DNA of 39,549 bases from Bacteroidales bacterium (GTDB lineage: Bacteria; Bacteroidota; Bacteroidia; Bacteroidales; UBA12077). Shown here one piece after another: positions 15,123 through 23,419 of this stretch. The notes under the pieces were generated by a model, which was given only the letters and a program-made list of their open reading frames with translations, ran no database searches and was not told the origin of the DNA. The stretch lies in assembly GCA_027859205.1 (NCBI GenBank), contig JAQIBH010000108.1:1-39549 (forward strand). The letters are read 5' to 3'. Numbering within the stretch: the stretch's first letter is position 1; every line of letters begins with the position of its first letter. A program made the position numbers and the translations under genes.

Positions 15123-17570
15123 TTATCTTATTTGGGCTCCTAATTCTTTTTCAAATATCCTAATAAAGTTATTTGTAATCTTATCTATTTGTTTGTCAGT
15201 TAGTGTTTTATTTTCATCTTGTAAAATAAAACTAACAGCATATGATTTTTTATTTGCTCCTAATTTTTCACCTTCGAATACATCAAATAATGAAACTTTC
15301 TTTAAAAGTTTTCTTTCGGCTTTATATGCTAAATTTTTAATTTCAGTAAATCGAACTTCTTTATCTAATAATAAAGCTAAATCACGTCGAACTTCTGGAT
15401 ACTTAGGGATCTCGGAATAACGAATAGTGTTTTTTGTAGAAAGTTTTAAAACAGTATCCCAAGAAAATTCTGCAAAATAAACTTTACTTTCGATGTCAAA
15501 TGCTTTTAATATTTTTTTATTTAATATGCCAAAGTTTACAATTTGATTTTTATTGTATTGGTAGCTTAAACCTTCGTTAAAAATGTCAGAAGAAACTTCT
15601 TCGCTTTCAATTTGATTTAGATTAAAACCTAATTTTTCAATTATATTTTCAACATAAGATTTTAATAAAAAGAAGCTTGTGGCTTCCTCATTGTTTATCC
15701 AATTTTCTTCGGTTTTATTACCTGTAATGAAAATCGCTAAATGTTGTTCTTCATCATATTTTTTAAGAGGGTTCTCGTTATCGGAATCTTTCAGATAATA
15801 GCAATTTCCGAATTCATATAATTTTAAATCAGCATTTTTTCTGTTTTGGTTATACATTACAGATTCTAATCCACCAAACAATAATGTCTGTCGCATTACA
15901 TTTAAATCATTACTTAAAGGATTTAAAATTTTAACGCAATTTGTTGGCTTGTATGATTCCAAATCATTATAATAATCATCTTTTGTAAGTGAATTACACA
16001 TAATCTCGTTAAACCCGTTTCCACTTAAGATATCCGAAATAGTATTCTGAATTTTTTCTCTGTCGGGTTTTGACGAATATGATAAAGAAGAGTTTACATG
16101 TTCCAATATATCAATATTATTATATCCGTAAATTCGTAATACTTCTTCAATTACATCAACTTCACGTTGTACATCAACCCTATATGTAGGAATCTCAAGG
16201 CTAAGTTTCTCGTTATCTTCAACAATAATTTTTATATCTAAAGATTCGAGAATACTTTTTACCTTTTCTTTTTCAATTTCTTTTCCAATAAGTCGTTTCA
16301 AATTTCTGAAAGTCAAATCAACCTTATAATCAGCAACTGGTTCGGGATAAACATCTACAATTTCCGATGAAATTTCACCACCTGCAATTTCTTTTAATAA
16401 TATCGCTGCACGTTTTAGCGCATAAACTGTAATGTTTGGATCAGATCCACGCTCAAAACGGAAAGATGCATCAGTATGTAAATCGTGTCGTTTAGCTGTT
16501 TTTCTTACAAAAACAGAATCGAAATGAGCACTTTCAATAAATATATTTTTGGTCTGTTCGGTAACACCAGAAGTAATACCTCCAAAAACTCCGGCAATGC
16601 ACATTCCATTATTTTCATGACATATCATTAAATCTTCGGCAGAAAGTTTTCTTTCTTTTTCATCAAGTGTTATAAAAGGAGTTTCTTTAAGTAAAGTTTT
16701 AATAATAACTTTATTACCTTCAATTTGGTCGGCGTCGAAAAAGTGTAAAGGTTGACCGGTTTCATGCAAAACATAATTTGAAATATCAACCAGATTGTTA
16801 ATCGGATTTAATCCAATCGCTTTTAATCTGTTTTGCAACCATTCTGGCGAAGCGCCAACTTTAATATTACTTACAGTTACACCTGTATAACGAGGACAAG
16901 CTTTTTTATTTTCTACAATGATTTCAATTGGTAAGTTGTTATTATCAACTTTAAAAGCTTCAACTGAAGGTATTTTTAGTTCTGTTTTTTTGGTTAAACT
17001 TAAAAAAGCAGCTAAATCACGAGCAGTCCCAATATGTGAGGCACCATCAATTCTATTCGGTGTTAAGCCTATTTCAAAAACTGTATCCGCCTCTATGTTA
17101 AAAAATTCTTTTGCTGGCATTCCAATTTTTGCAGAATCATCTAAAACCATTATTCCATCATGCGAAGTTCCTAATCCAATTTCATCTTCAGAGCAAATCA
17201 TTCCTTCAGAAGCTTCGCCACGTATTTTGGCTTTCTTTATTATCATTTCTTCATTTCCAAAGTAAAGCTTTGTTCCTACTGTTGCAATTACAACTTTTTG
17301 TCCTTCAGCAACATTTACAGCCCCACATACAATTGGTAACTCATTTTCAGATCCAATATTAACAGTAGTAACAGAAAGTTTATCAGCATTCGGATGTTTT
17401 TTACAAGAAGAAACTTGGCCAATTACTAATCCCTCTAATCCACCTTTTACAGATTCGAATTCTCCAATTCCTTCTACTTCAAGCCCGGTATCCGTAAGTA
17501 TTTCAGAAACTTTATCAACCGTTAAGTCAGTTTCAATATAGTCTTTTAGCCAGTTGTATGATATCTTCAT
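15123..17570 (-). CDS. pheT: Phenylalanyl-tRNA synthetase beta subunit
   Basis: This 815-residue subunit pairs with PheS to charge tRNA-Phe. Domains run in the standard order: an N-terminal EMAP/tRNA-binding OB fold (about residues 40-150, with K-K-H-P-N-A-D-K-L), the B3/4 editing domain (about 215-390), B5 (about 410-480), the catalytic-like core (about 490-690) and the C-terminal ferredoxin-fold anticodon-binding domain (about 720-815). Length is typical for the bacterial long form. pheS is not in this window, so the subunits are split, as is common in Bacteroidota. It is the first gene of the operon with the macrodomain and mqnP genes. Confidence 0.96.
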   Translation of the reverse strand: MKISYNWLKDYIETDLTVDKVSEILTDTGLEVEGIGEFESVKGGLEGLVIGQVSSCKKHPNADKLSVTTVNIGSENELPIVCGAVNVAEGQKVVIATVGTKLYFGNEEMIIKKAKIRGEASEGMICSEDEIGLGTSHDGIMVLDDSAKIGMPAKEFFNIEADTVFEIGLTPNRIDGASHIGTARDLAAFLSLTKKTELKIPSVEAFKVDNNNLPIEIIVENKKACPRYTGVTVSNIKVGASPEWLQNRLKAIGLNPINNLVDISNYVLHETGQPLHFFDADQIEGNKVIIKTLLKETPFITLDEKERKLSAEDLMICHENNGMCIAGVFGGITSGVTEQTKNIFIESAHFDSVFVRKTAKRHDLHTDASFRFERGSDPNITVYALKRAAILLKEIAGGEISSEIVDVYPEPVADYKVDLTFRNLKRLIGKEIEKEKVKSILESLDIKIIVEDNEKLSLEIPTYRVDVQREVDVIEEVLRIYGYNNIDILEHVNSSLSYSSKPDREKIQNTISDILSGNGFNEIMCNSLTKDDYYNDLESYKPTNCVKILNPLSNDLNVMRQTLLFGGLESVMYNQNRKNADLKLYEFGNCYYLKDSDNENPLKKYDEEQHLAIFITGNKTEENWINNEEATSFFLLKSYVENIIEKLGFNLNQIESEEVSSDIFNEGLSYQYNKNQIVNFGILNKKILKAFDIESKVYFAEFSWDTVLKLSTKNTIRYSEIPKYPEVRRDLALLLDKEVRFTEIKNLAYKAERKLLKKVSLFDVFEGEKLGANKKSYAVSFILQDENKTLTDKQIDKITNNFIRIFEKELGAQIR

Positions 17571-17607
17571 TTGTATATAATTTATCTATATGCTTTAAAA
17601 CGAGTAG

Positions 17608-17615
17608 CAAAAATA
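17608..17615 (-). promoter_or_regulatory. Putative -7 box for the pheT operon
   Basis: The minus strand reads TATTTTTG (TAnnTTTG), about 40 bp upstream of pheT, a normal leader distance. No -33 TTG was found at the usual spacing. Confidence 0.35.
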
Positions 17616-17724
17616 TAAAAAAATGGGCAGGAAATTGTAATAGTTTGATGTAATAGTTGATAGTTCAATTATCTTGTTTTTATAAGAAAGCTTTAAATGA
17701 ATTCATTTTTAATTATGCACTTTG

Positions 17725-17754
17725 TTGAAATGAATTATAAATATTCTACATTTG
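17725..17754 (+). promoter_or_regulatory. Bacteroidota-type promoter
   Basis: TTG (17725-17727), a 19-nt spacer and TACATTTG (17747-17754) match the TTG-N19-TAnnTTTG consensus well. It lies about 215 bp upstream of the 120-residue STAS-like gene and would give it a long leader. Confidence 0.55.
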
Positions 17755-17968
17755 TGTGTTTTTAAAAATTCTAATGTTTATGTTACTCATATCAATTATC
17801 TGAATCAAAATAAATTTTGTTTTTGTGATTTTGATAATACGTTGGAGCTACTGAGTTTCAGATAGTTCTTAAATAAATCAAAATTTGTGGTTGTTAGATA
17901 TTAAGATTAACCTACACATAATAAAGTATTAAATGATAAAATAAACTATTTAAACTATTATTATAAAA

Positions 17969-18331
17969 ATGGAATTAAACGAAGTAGATATAAAGTGGAT
18001 TCAAAAATTTGAAAAGAAATGTTTAAGATTGGCTATTAATGGTTTCTTAAATGATAAAAATGCTTTGGCAGCAGTTTCAAAATGGAGAGAAGAATTTGCT
18101 CACAAACTTAAATCAGGAGAAAAGGCAAATATTATTTGTAATTGTCTTGAAATGACTGGATACGAGACAAGTGCTAGAAAACAATGGCAACAAGTAATTA
18201 GTGAATTAAATTCTCAAATTGGAAATGTTTGGATAATTAGTAACAATAAACTTTTCTTAGCTGCTGCAAATACTATGGGTTTCTTGTCAAAGTTTACAAT
18301 AAAAACGGCAAGTTCTGAATCAGAAATTTGA
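17969..18331 (+). CDS. Small STAS/SpoIIAA-like protein of unknown role
   Basis: This 120-residue soluble protein has a helical start, then alternating strand-helix segments: A-N-I-I-C-N-C-L-E-M-T-G-Y, a helix with A-R-K-Q-W-Q-Q-V, the strand N-V-W-I-I-S-N and a helix A-A-A-N-T-M-G-F. This order and the central E-M-T-G-Y loop resemble STAS or SpoIIAA-like single-domain proteins, which act in regulatory switches or lipid/nucleotide binding. No serine is obvious at the usual phosphorylation site. It is monocistronic, with no partner kinase or sigma factor nearby. The family call is tentative. Confidence 0.55.
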   Translation: MELNEVDIKWIQKFEKKCLRLAINGFLNDKNALAAVSKWREEFAHKLKSGEKANIICNCLEMTGYETSARKQWQQVISELNSQIGNVWIISNNKLFLAAANTMGFLSKFTIKTASSESEI

Positions 18332-18501
18332 GAAGAATAAACACTTAGTCTTATTTATTATTATTTTTTAATTTGATAATAGTTTTAGAGTTTTTATTCT
18401 TTAAATATTTATTATATCAAGTTGTATTTTAAATATGAAATTTTATAAAGCTTCCTATTTAATAACATATACTTCTATATTTTAAGAATTTAGCATAACA
18501 T

Positions 18502-18531
18502 TTGATACTTCCTGCTATTTGAATATCTTTA
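18502..18531 (+). promoter_or_regulatory. Putative promoter for surE
   Basis: TTG (18502-18504), a 19-nt spacer and TATCTTTA (18524-18531) approximate the TTG-N19-TAnnTTTG promoter, differing in the last base. It is 30 bp upstream of the chosen surE ATG. Confidence 0.45.
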
Positions 18532-18560
18532 CACATTAATAAAATAACGATGAAGTGGAG

Positions 18561-19340
18561 ATGAGTAAACCTTTAATTTTTGTAACAAACGATGATGGTG
18601 TTAATGCAAAAGGAATTTCAGCATTAATAGAAATGGTAAAGCCTTTGGGAGAGGTAGTTGTAATGGCTCCTTTTCATGGTAATTCTGGAATGTCGCATGC
18701 AATTACTGTAAAAGTTCCTATTCGATATAAAAAAATACGCGAAGAGGAAAATGTTACTGTATATGCTTGTAGTGGAACTCCTGTTGACTGTGTTAAACTG
18801 GCTATAAGCGAAGTATTGCATCGTAAACCGGATATCCTGGTATCGGGAATTAATCATGGTTCAAATTCATCAATAAGCATTATATATTCTGGTACAATGG
18901 GTGCAGTAATTGAAGGTTGTGTTAATGGAATTCAATCGGTTGGATTTTCATTACTTGATTATGCAAGTGATGCTGATTTTTCGCAAACTATTGAGTATGG
19001 ACGCAAAATAGTCTCAAATGTATTAGAAAATAGTTTGCCAGATCTTACATGTTTAAATGTAAACTTCCCTCTTATTGAAAAAGACGAAATTAAAGGAATA
19101 CAAATATGTAGACAAGCAAAAGGTTTATGGAAAGAAGAATTTGAGAAAAGAATGGATCCTCGTAGGGGTGAGTATTTCTGGTTAACCGGATATTTTGAAA
19201 ATAATGAAAACGGTTCAACAGATACAGATGAATGGGCTTTAGCAAATAATTACATTTCAATTGTTCCGGTTGAAGTTGATTTTACTGCATACGATAAAAT
19301 AGATTATTTGAAAAAATGGAATTATGAACTCAAAGATTAA
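18561..19340 (+). CDS. surE: 5'/3'-nucleotidase SurE
   Basis: This 259-residue metal-dependent phosphatase acts on nucleoside monophosphates, mostly in stress or stationary phase. The signature T-N-D-D-G is at residues 9-13, with the metal-binding D-D pair; V-S-G-I-N-H-G-S-N and S-G-T-M-G-A complete the site. An in-frame GTG lies two codons upstream (18555), but ATG at 18561 gives the usual start and is preferred. The 3' end overlaps the next gene by 17 bp, suggesting translational coupling to it and to lpxB. Confidence 0.95.
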   Translation: MSKPLIFVTNDDGVNAKGISALIEMVKPLGEVVVMAPFHGNSGMSHAITVKVPIRYKKIREEENVTVYACSGTPVDCVKLAISEVLHRKPDILVSGINHGSNSSISIIYSGTMGAVIEGCVNGIQSVGFSLLDYASDADFSQTIEYGRKIVSNVLENSLPDLTCLNVNFPLIEKDEIKGIQICRQAKGLWKEEFEKRMDPRRGEYFWLTGYFENNENGSTDTDEWALANNYISIVPVEVDFTAYDKIDYLKKWNYELKD

Positions 19341-19617
19341 TAATATTAAATTGGGAATGCTTCTTGGAATAATTGCTCCGGTAATTACTTTGATAGTAAT
19401 TTATCTGATTAAATTCACAGAATATAACTTTCAAGAATTAATTGATTTATTAATTGCAAAAAGAATTTTTACTAAAATTATAAGCCTTTGTGTTTTTCCA
19501 AATTTAGCATTATTTTTTTTATTTTTAAATAGGAATTATTACTCTTCTGCACGTGGAGTCTTAATGTCAACTGTTTTATTTGCAATGTTTGTTTTTATAA
19601 TCAAATTCGCTTTGTAA
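19324..19617 (+). CDS. 97-residue three-helix membrane protein between surE and lpxB
   Basis: I do not recognise a named family. Three hydrophobic segments are visible (about residues 9-27, 49-67 and 78-96) with short polar links. It overlaps surE by 17 bp and its TAA is followed directly by the lpxB ATG, so the three genes form one translation-coupled unit. The position beside lpxB suggests an envelope or lipid A role, but that is context only. Confidence 0.75.
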   Translation: MNSKINNIKLGMLLGIIAPVITLIVIYLIKFTEYNFQELIDLLIAKRIFTKIISLCVFPNLALFFLFLNRNYYSSARGVLMSTVLFAMFVFIIKFAL

Positions 19618-20739
19618 ATGAAATACTACATTATTGCAGGTGAAGCTTCTGGTGATTTACACGGATCAAATCTTTTAAAAGGTTTAAAATTGGTTGATTC
19701 TGAGTTAGAATTTCGATTTTGGGGTGGCGATTTAATGAAAGCACAAGGTGGGGAGCTGGTTAAACATTACAAAGAAACTGCAATAATGGGATTTGTTGAG
19801 GTTTTAATGAATTTCGGGAAAATAAAAAAATTCTTAAGCGAATGCAAAGATGATATCCTTCAATATAAACCTGATGTTGTAATTTTAATTGATTATCCAG
19901 GATTTAATCTTCGTATAGCAGAATTTGCAAAATCAAAAGGAATTAAAACCTACTATTATATTTCGCCTAAAATATGGGCATGGAAAGAATCTCGAATTAA
20001 AAAGATCAAAGCATTTGTAGATAAGATGTTTGTGATCTTCCCCTTTGAGGTGGATTATTTTAAAAAGCACAATTATTCTGTCGATTATGCAGGAAATCCT
20101 CTGTTAGATGCTGTTCAGGAAAAAATCGACGAAAAAAGTAGTTTGGATGATTTTATCAACAGAAATAATCTGGAGAATAAACCTGTCATTGGCATCTTGG
20201 CTGGAAGCAGAAAACAAGAAATCGATAGAAATTTGGGTATTATGCTTAAAATAATTCCTAATTATAAAGATCATCAGTTTGTAATAGCAGCAGCACCTTC
20301 TATAGAACATGATTACTACAATAAATTTATTGAAGGGCATAAGGTTAAAGTTGTATTTAATCAAACTTACGATGTGTTACAGTATTCAAGTGCAGCATTG
20401 GTAACATCCGGAACTGCAACTCTCGAAGCTGCTTTGTTTAATGTACCTCAAGTAGTTTGTTATCGTGCTGGAAACTTGACGTATTTTATTGCCAAGCAGT
20501 TTATTAAAATAGAATATGCTTCTTTGGTTAATCTTATCATGGATTACGAAGTGGTTCGAGAATTAATACAGTTCGATATGACGACTGAAATGTTAAAAAA
20601 TGAATTAGATAAAATTCTTTTTGATACAGATTCTCGAAAAAGGATTTTGGACGCTTACAAAAAACTTAGAGAAGTTCTGGGTGGCACTGGTGCTTCAGAA
20701 AGAGTGGCAAGCTTAGTTTATAATTATCTTCAAAAATAA
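19618..20739 (+). CDS. lpxB: Lipid-A-disaccharide synthase
   Basis: This 373-residue glycosyltransferase family 19 enzyme joins UDP-diacylglucosamine and lipid X to form the lipid A disaccharide at the inner membrane. Signatures are A-G-E-A-S-G-D-L-H-G near residues 6-15, I-S-P-K-I-W-A-W-K, and T-S-G-T-A-T-L-E-A-A in the nucleotide-binding half. The length is typical. It starts right after the stop of the 97-residue membrane protein. Its end is convergent with the DUF2807 gene, with a 1-bp gap and no visible terminator. Confidence 0.96.
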   Translation: MKYYIIAGEASGDLHGSNLLKGLKLVDSELEFRFWGGDLMKAQGGELVKHYKETAIMGFVEVLMNFGKIKKFLSECKDDILQYKPDVVILIDYPGFNLRIAEFAKSKGIKTYYYISPKIWAWKESRIKKIKAFVDKMFVIFPFEVDYFKKHNYSVDYAGNPLLDAVQEKIDEKSSLDDFINRNNLENKPVIGILAGSRKQEIDRNLGIMLKIIPNYKDHQFVIAAAPSIEHDYYNKFIEGHKVKVVFNQTYDVLQYSSAALVTSGTATLEAALFNVPQVVCYRAGNLTYFIAKQFIKIEYASLVNLIMDYEVVRELIQFDMTTEMLKNELDKILFDTDSRKRILDAYKKLREVLGGTGASERVASLVYNYLQK

Positions 20740-20740
20740 A

Positions 20741-21463
20741 TCAGTCCAATTTTATTAATTGATTTTCGGTATTTTCATTTACATATTCAATTGTTTCAGG
20801 ATTTCCAGAATAATAAATATTCCCGGAATTTAATATTTCAACTTTAAGGCTTTGACTAGCTTTAACGTAGCAATTACCAATACTTTCGGTTTTTACGGTA
20901 ATATTTTTTGCTTCACAATTCTCGGTATTAACTTGAAGTGAACCTCTAGCCCAAAATGTAAATGTATTAGTATTTCCACTTATATTAATAATTCCGCCTG
21001 ATGGCTCCGAATTTACAATATAAAAATTCCCACATATTATATCAATATCAATTTCAGAAAAATCTGTAATAGATAATATTTTAAGCTCTGGCGTAAGTAT
21101 GGTGTTTTGCGAAATTACTTTGGATGGTGCATTTAATTGTAAAAAACGCAAGGAATCTACCGAAATGAATAACTCAATTTTATCGTAATCTCTTGACCAT
21201 CGTGCCGAATTATTGTCGTAAATCGATAGTTTGTTATTTTCATTAATAAGAAATTCTAAATTGGGTAAAAGATTACTACCACCTTTTGCTTCAATTCCAC
21301 ATATAGTGTCTTGAATTAAATAAATTTCAAATATATCATTCACATAAATTTCATTAAAATCAGAAATATCTATACTTTTTGAAACAATATTACCTGCATC
21401 AAATAAAGCATCATCACAAGAAAAGATGAATAATAAAAGTATAATATAAATTAGATTTCTCAT
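20741..21463 (-). CDS. DUF2807 (head GIN domain) lipoprotein
   Basis: This 240-residue protein has a lipoprotein signal: M-R-N-L-I-Y-I-I-L-L-L-F-I-F-S-C, with the lipidated cysteine at residue 16. The rest is beta-rich and begins with F-N-E-I-Y-V-N-D-I-F, then V-I-S-Q-N and repeated short strands typical of the putative auto-transporter adhesin head-GIN domain. The family forms right-handed beta-solenoids and has no well-established function. It lies 16 bp downstream of the PagL-like gene on the same strand and is presumably co-transcribed. It is anchored in the periplasm or exposed on the outer membrane. Confidence 0.75.
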   Translation of the reverse strand: MRNLIYIILLLFIFSCDDALFDAGNIVSKSIDISDFNEIYVNDIFEIYLIQDTICGIEAKGGSNLLPNLEFLINENNKLSIYDNNSARWSRDYDKIELFISVDSLRFLQLNAPSKVISQNTILTPELKILSITDFSEIDIDIICGNFYIVNSEPSGGIINISGNTNTFTFWARGSLQVNTENCEAKNITVKTESIGNCYVKASQSLKVEILNSGNIYYSGNPETIEYVNENTENQLIKLD

Positions 21464-21479
21464 TTTTAATTCTTCATCC

Positions 21480-22583
21480 TTAATTTAATACATATCCAAT
21501 TCCCCATTCAAGAAAACTGGCTTTTGCGTAATGCGATTTTAAAGTAAAGTTAGTAATGATTTTATTATTTATTCTGTAACGTAAACCAATTCTACTATAT
21601 ATAGGAGCAAGCACTTCAACTGGAGCATAAATATATCCTCCAATATTAATTACAAGAGATAATTGATCCATTATCATTTCGTGTCCTGCGTGTATTCCAA
21701 TCTGATATAAATCAGTATTAATAATATCGGCCTTTTCTGTATTGGTAGAATATTGAATGTTCGTAGCATCAAAAAATATATCAGTTCCAATACTCCATCT
21801 TCTTTTCAAAGAATAATTTCGGTTATAATCAAATATTAAAGATGATGCATAGAAATATCCAGATTCATAATGCGATAAAGTCTTAATACCTCCAGCATAT
21901 ATTACAGTATATTCATCCCTGTTTTTAATTTGAGGTAGCTCCGTAAGAATTGGCTTGGGCCTTTCATTTATATGATATAAAATACCAACTGATCCTGAAA
22001 CTGCATTTAAACCTTTGTTTGGGGACTCAACTTTCCCATTCGAAAAGTGAGTAAAACGCACGCCATTTGTTAGTAACAATTTCTTAGATAATGGAATCGA
22101 CGACTGTAAGCTAAAATCAAGAAACATATTTAAATGAGAAGCAATTGCAAGATTTTGTGGATTGTCAATAATGTCGAAATGCTTAGTTAAGTAAGAAGCT
22201 CCAAAGGCAAATTGCCAACTCAAATGGGCTTTGTTAGAAGCTCCAATTATAGGAGCTTTTGCAAAGACGTACAATGCATTTGCATATCCAAAAACGTCAT
22301 CGTTTCCAAGATTTGACCTGTAAAACCCAACTCCGTAATAAGGGTATCGGAACAATTGATTCCAATATTTATTTCCAAATGTTAGTTTAGTTAATTTTAT
22401 ATCAAATGTACTGACATGATCTTCCAAAAGATATTCTATTGATTTATGGTGTGGCATTATGAATCCATAGCCTAAATTGGTTTCAATGCCTAAACCTTTT
22501 TTTATAGATTCAGAAGATTGTCCATTAATAAAAAAAGGAAATATAAAAGCAATGATTATTACTATAAATCGTTTAACTAACAT
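21480..22583 (-). CDS. PagL-like acyloxyacyl hydrolase (lipid A deacylase family)
   Basis: This 367-residue exported protein has a signal peptide ending near F-I-N-G-Q (residues 18-22). Beta strands follow that fit an outer-membrane barrel. The segment T-H-F-S-N-G-K-V-E-S-P-N-K-G carries the H-x-S-N catalytic motif of PagL, which removes a lipid A acyl chain. Bacteroidota homologues of the acyloxyacyl hydrolase family (PF09411) are of this length, longer than enterobacterial PagL; the extra C-terminal strands may form a second barrel part. Substrate is by family only. It precedes the DUF2807 lipoprotein gene by 16 bp and is divergent from gldF. Confidence 0.8.
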   Translation of the reverse strand: MLVKRFIVIIIAFIFPFFINGQSSESIKKGLGIETNLGYGFIMPHHKSIEYLLEDHVSTFDIKLTKLTFGNKYWNQLFRYPYYGVGFYRSNLGNDDVFGYANALYVFAKAPIIGASNKAHLSWQFAFGASYLTKHFDIIDNPQNLAIASHLNMFLDFSLQSSIPLSKKLLLTNGVRFTHFSNGKVESPNKGLNAVSGSVGILYHINERPKPILTELPQIKNRDEYTVIYAGGIKTLSHYESGYFYASSLIFDYNRNYSLKRRWSIGTDIFFDATNIQYSTNTEKADIINTDLYQIGIHAGHEMIMDQLSLVINIGGYIYAPVEVLAPIYSRIGLRYRINNKIITNFTLKSHYAKASFLEWGIGYVLN

Positions 22584-22608
22584 TTAACTATTTTCAAAGG
22601 ATGCAGTA

Positions 22609-22616
22609 CAAAATTA
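22609..22616 (-). promoter_or_regulatory. Putative -7 box for the PagL-like operon
   Basis: The minus strand reads TAATTTTG, matching TAnnTTTG, about 26 bp upstream of the ATG at 22583. No good -33 TTG is visible. Confidence 0.35.
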
Positions 22617-22626
22617 ATATTTGATT

Positions 22627-22655
22627 TTGATTAAAAAATTTTAAGGCTAAATTTG
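22627..22655 (+). promoter_or_regulatory. Bacteroidota-type promoter for gldF
   Basis: TTG (22627-22629), an 18-nt spacer and TAAATTTG (22648-22655) match the TTG-N18-20-TAnnTTTG consensus. It lies 21 bp before the ATG at 22677 and so argues against using the in-frame TTG at 22653 as the start. Confidence 0.6.
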
Positions 22656-22676
22656 TGTTCAAATAAAAACCAAACT

Positions 22677-23408
22677 ATGTATACGCTTTTAAAAAAAGAA
22701 ATTAGCGGATTTTTTAGCTCATTAACAGGATATATTGTAATAATTGTCTTCTTAATTATCAACAGCCTGTTTATGTGGATATTTCCCGGTAACAATAATG
22801 TCTTAGATGGAGGATATGCAAGCTTGAATAGTTTATTTTTAATTTCTCCATGGGTATTCTTGTTTCTTGCTCCAGCAGTTACTATGCGCATGTTTGCCGA
22901 CGAGAAAAAATCAGGAACAATAGAATTATTACTTACGCGTCCTTTATCTGATTTTCAGATAATATTTGCCAAATATTTGGCAGGATTGATTTTAGTTTTA
23001 TTTTCAATTTTACCAACTCTAATATATTTTTATTCGGTATATCAGTTGGGTAATCCTGTTGGGAATATTGATACTGGCGGTACTTGGGGTTCATTTATTG
23101 GTTTGTTCTTTTTAGCTGGAATTTATGTTGCTATAGGTGTATTATCTTCATCAATTACCGAAAATCAGATTATCTCATTTATTATTGGAATGCTTTTATG
23201 TTTTGTTGTTTATATTGGATTTGATTATATAAGCGAGTTAATCATATTTAAAAATATAGATGGATTTGTTATCAATCTGGGAATAAATGAACATTATAAA
23301 TCAATGAGTAGGGGAGTTATTGATAGTCGAGATATAATATATTTTTTTAGTTCAATTGCATTTTTCTTAATAATTACCAAAACAATTTTACAAAGTAGAA
23401 AGTGGTAA
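22677..23408 (+). CDS. gldF: GldF-like ABC transporter permease
   Basis: This 243-residue protein has about six transmembrane segments and the A-D-E-K-K-S-G-T-I-E-L-L-L-T-R-P motif of ABC-2 permeases. It matches GldF, the permease of the GldAFG ABC complex needed for gliding in Flavobacterium but present in many non-gliding Bacteroidota. The start M-Y-T-L-L-K-K-E-I is family-like; a possible TTG start 24 bp upstream lies inside the -7 box and is rejected. It is followed 11 bp later by gldG. The ATPase gldA is not in the window. Confidence 0.9.
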   Translation: MYTLLKKEISGFFSSLTGYIVIIVFLIINSLFMWIFPGNNNVLDGGYASLNSLFLISPWVFLFLAPAVTMRMFADEKKSGTIELLLTRPLSDFQIIFAKYLAGLILVLFSILPTLIYFYSVYQLGNPVGNIDTGGTWGSFIGLFFLAGIYVAIGVLSSSITENQIISFIIGMLLCFVVYIGFDYISELIIFKNIDGFVINLGINEHYKSMSRGVIDSRDIIYFFSSIAFFLIITKTILQSRKW

Positions 23409-23419
23409 AACCAATACTA

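Larger units (their letters stand above)
17571..17968. other. 398-bp divergent intergenic region
   Basis: No gene was seen. It contains the pheT -7 box (17608-17615) and a good plus-strand promoter (17725-17754). The implied leader of about 205 nt for the next gene includes an 8-bp perfect dyad, TATCTGAA (17797-17804) with TTCAGATA (17857-17864). Other parts are plain AT-rich sequence. Confidence 0.55.

Noticed and set aside
22653-22676. TTG start adding eight residues to gldF
   Set aside because: It lies within the -7 promoter box TAAATTTG, so it would be upstream of the likely transcript start.
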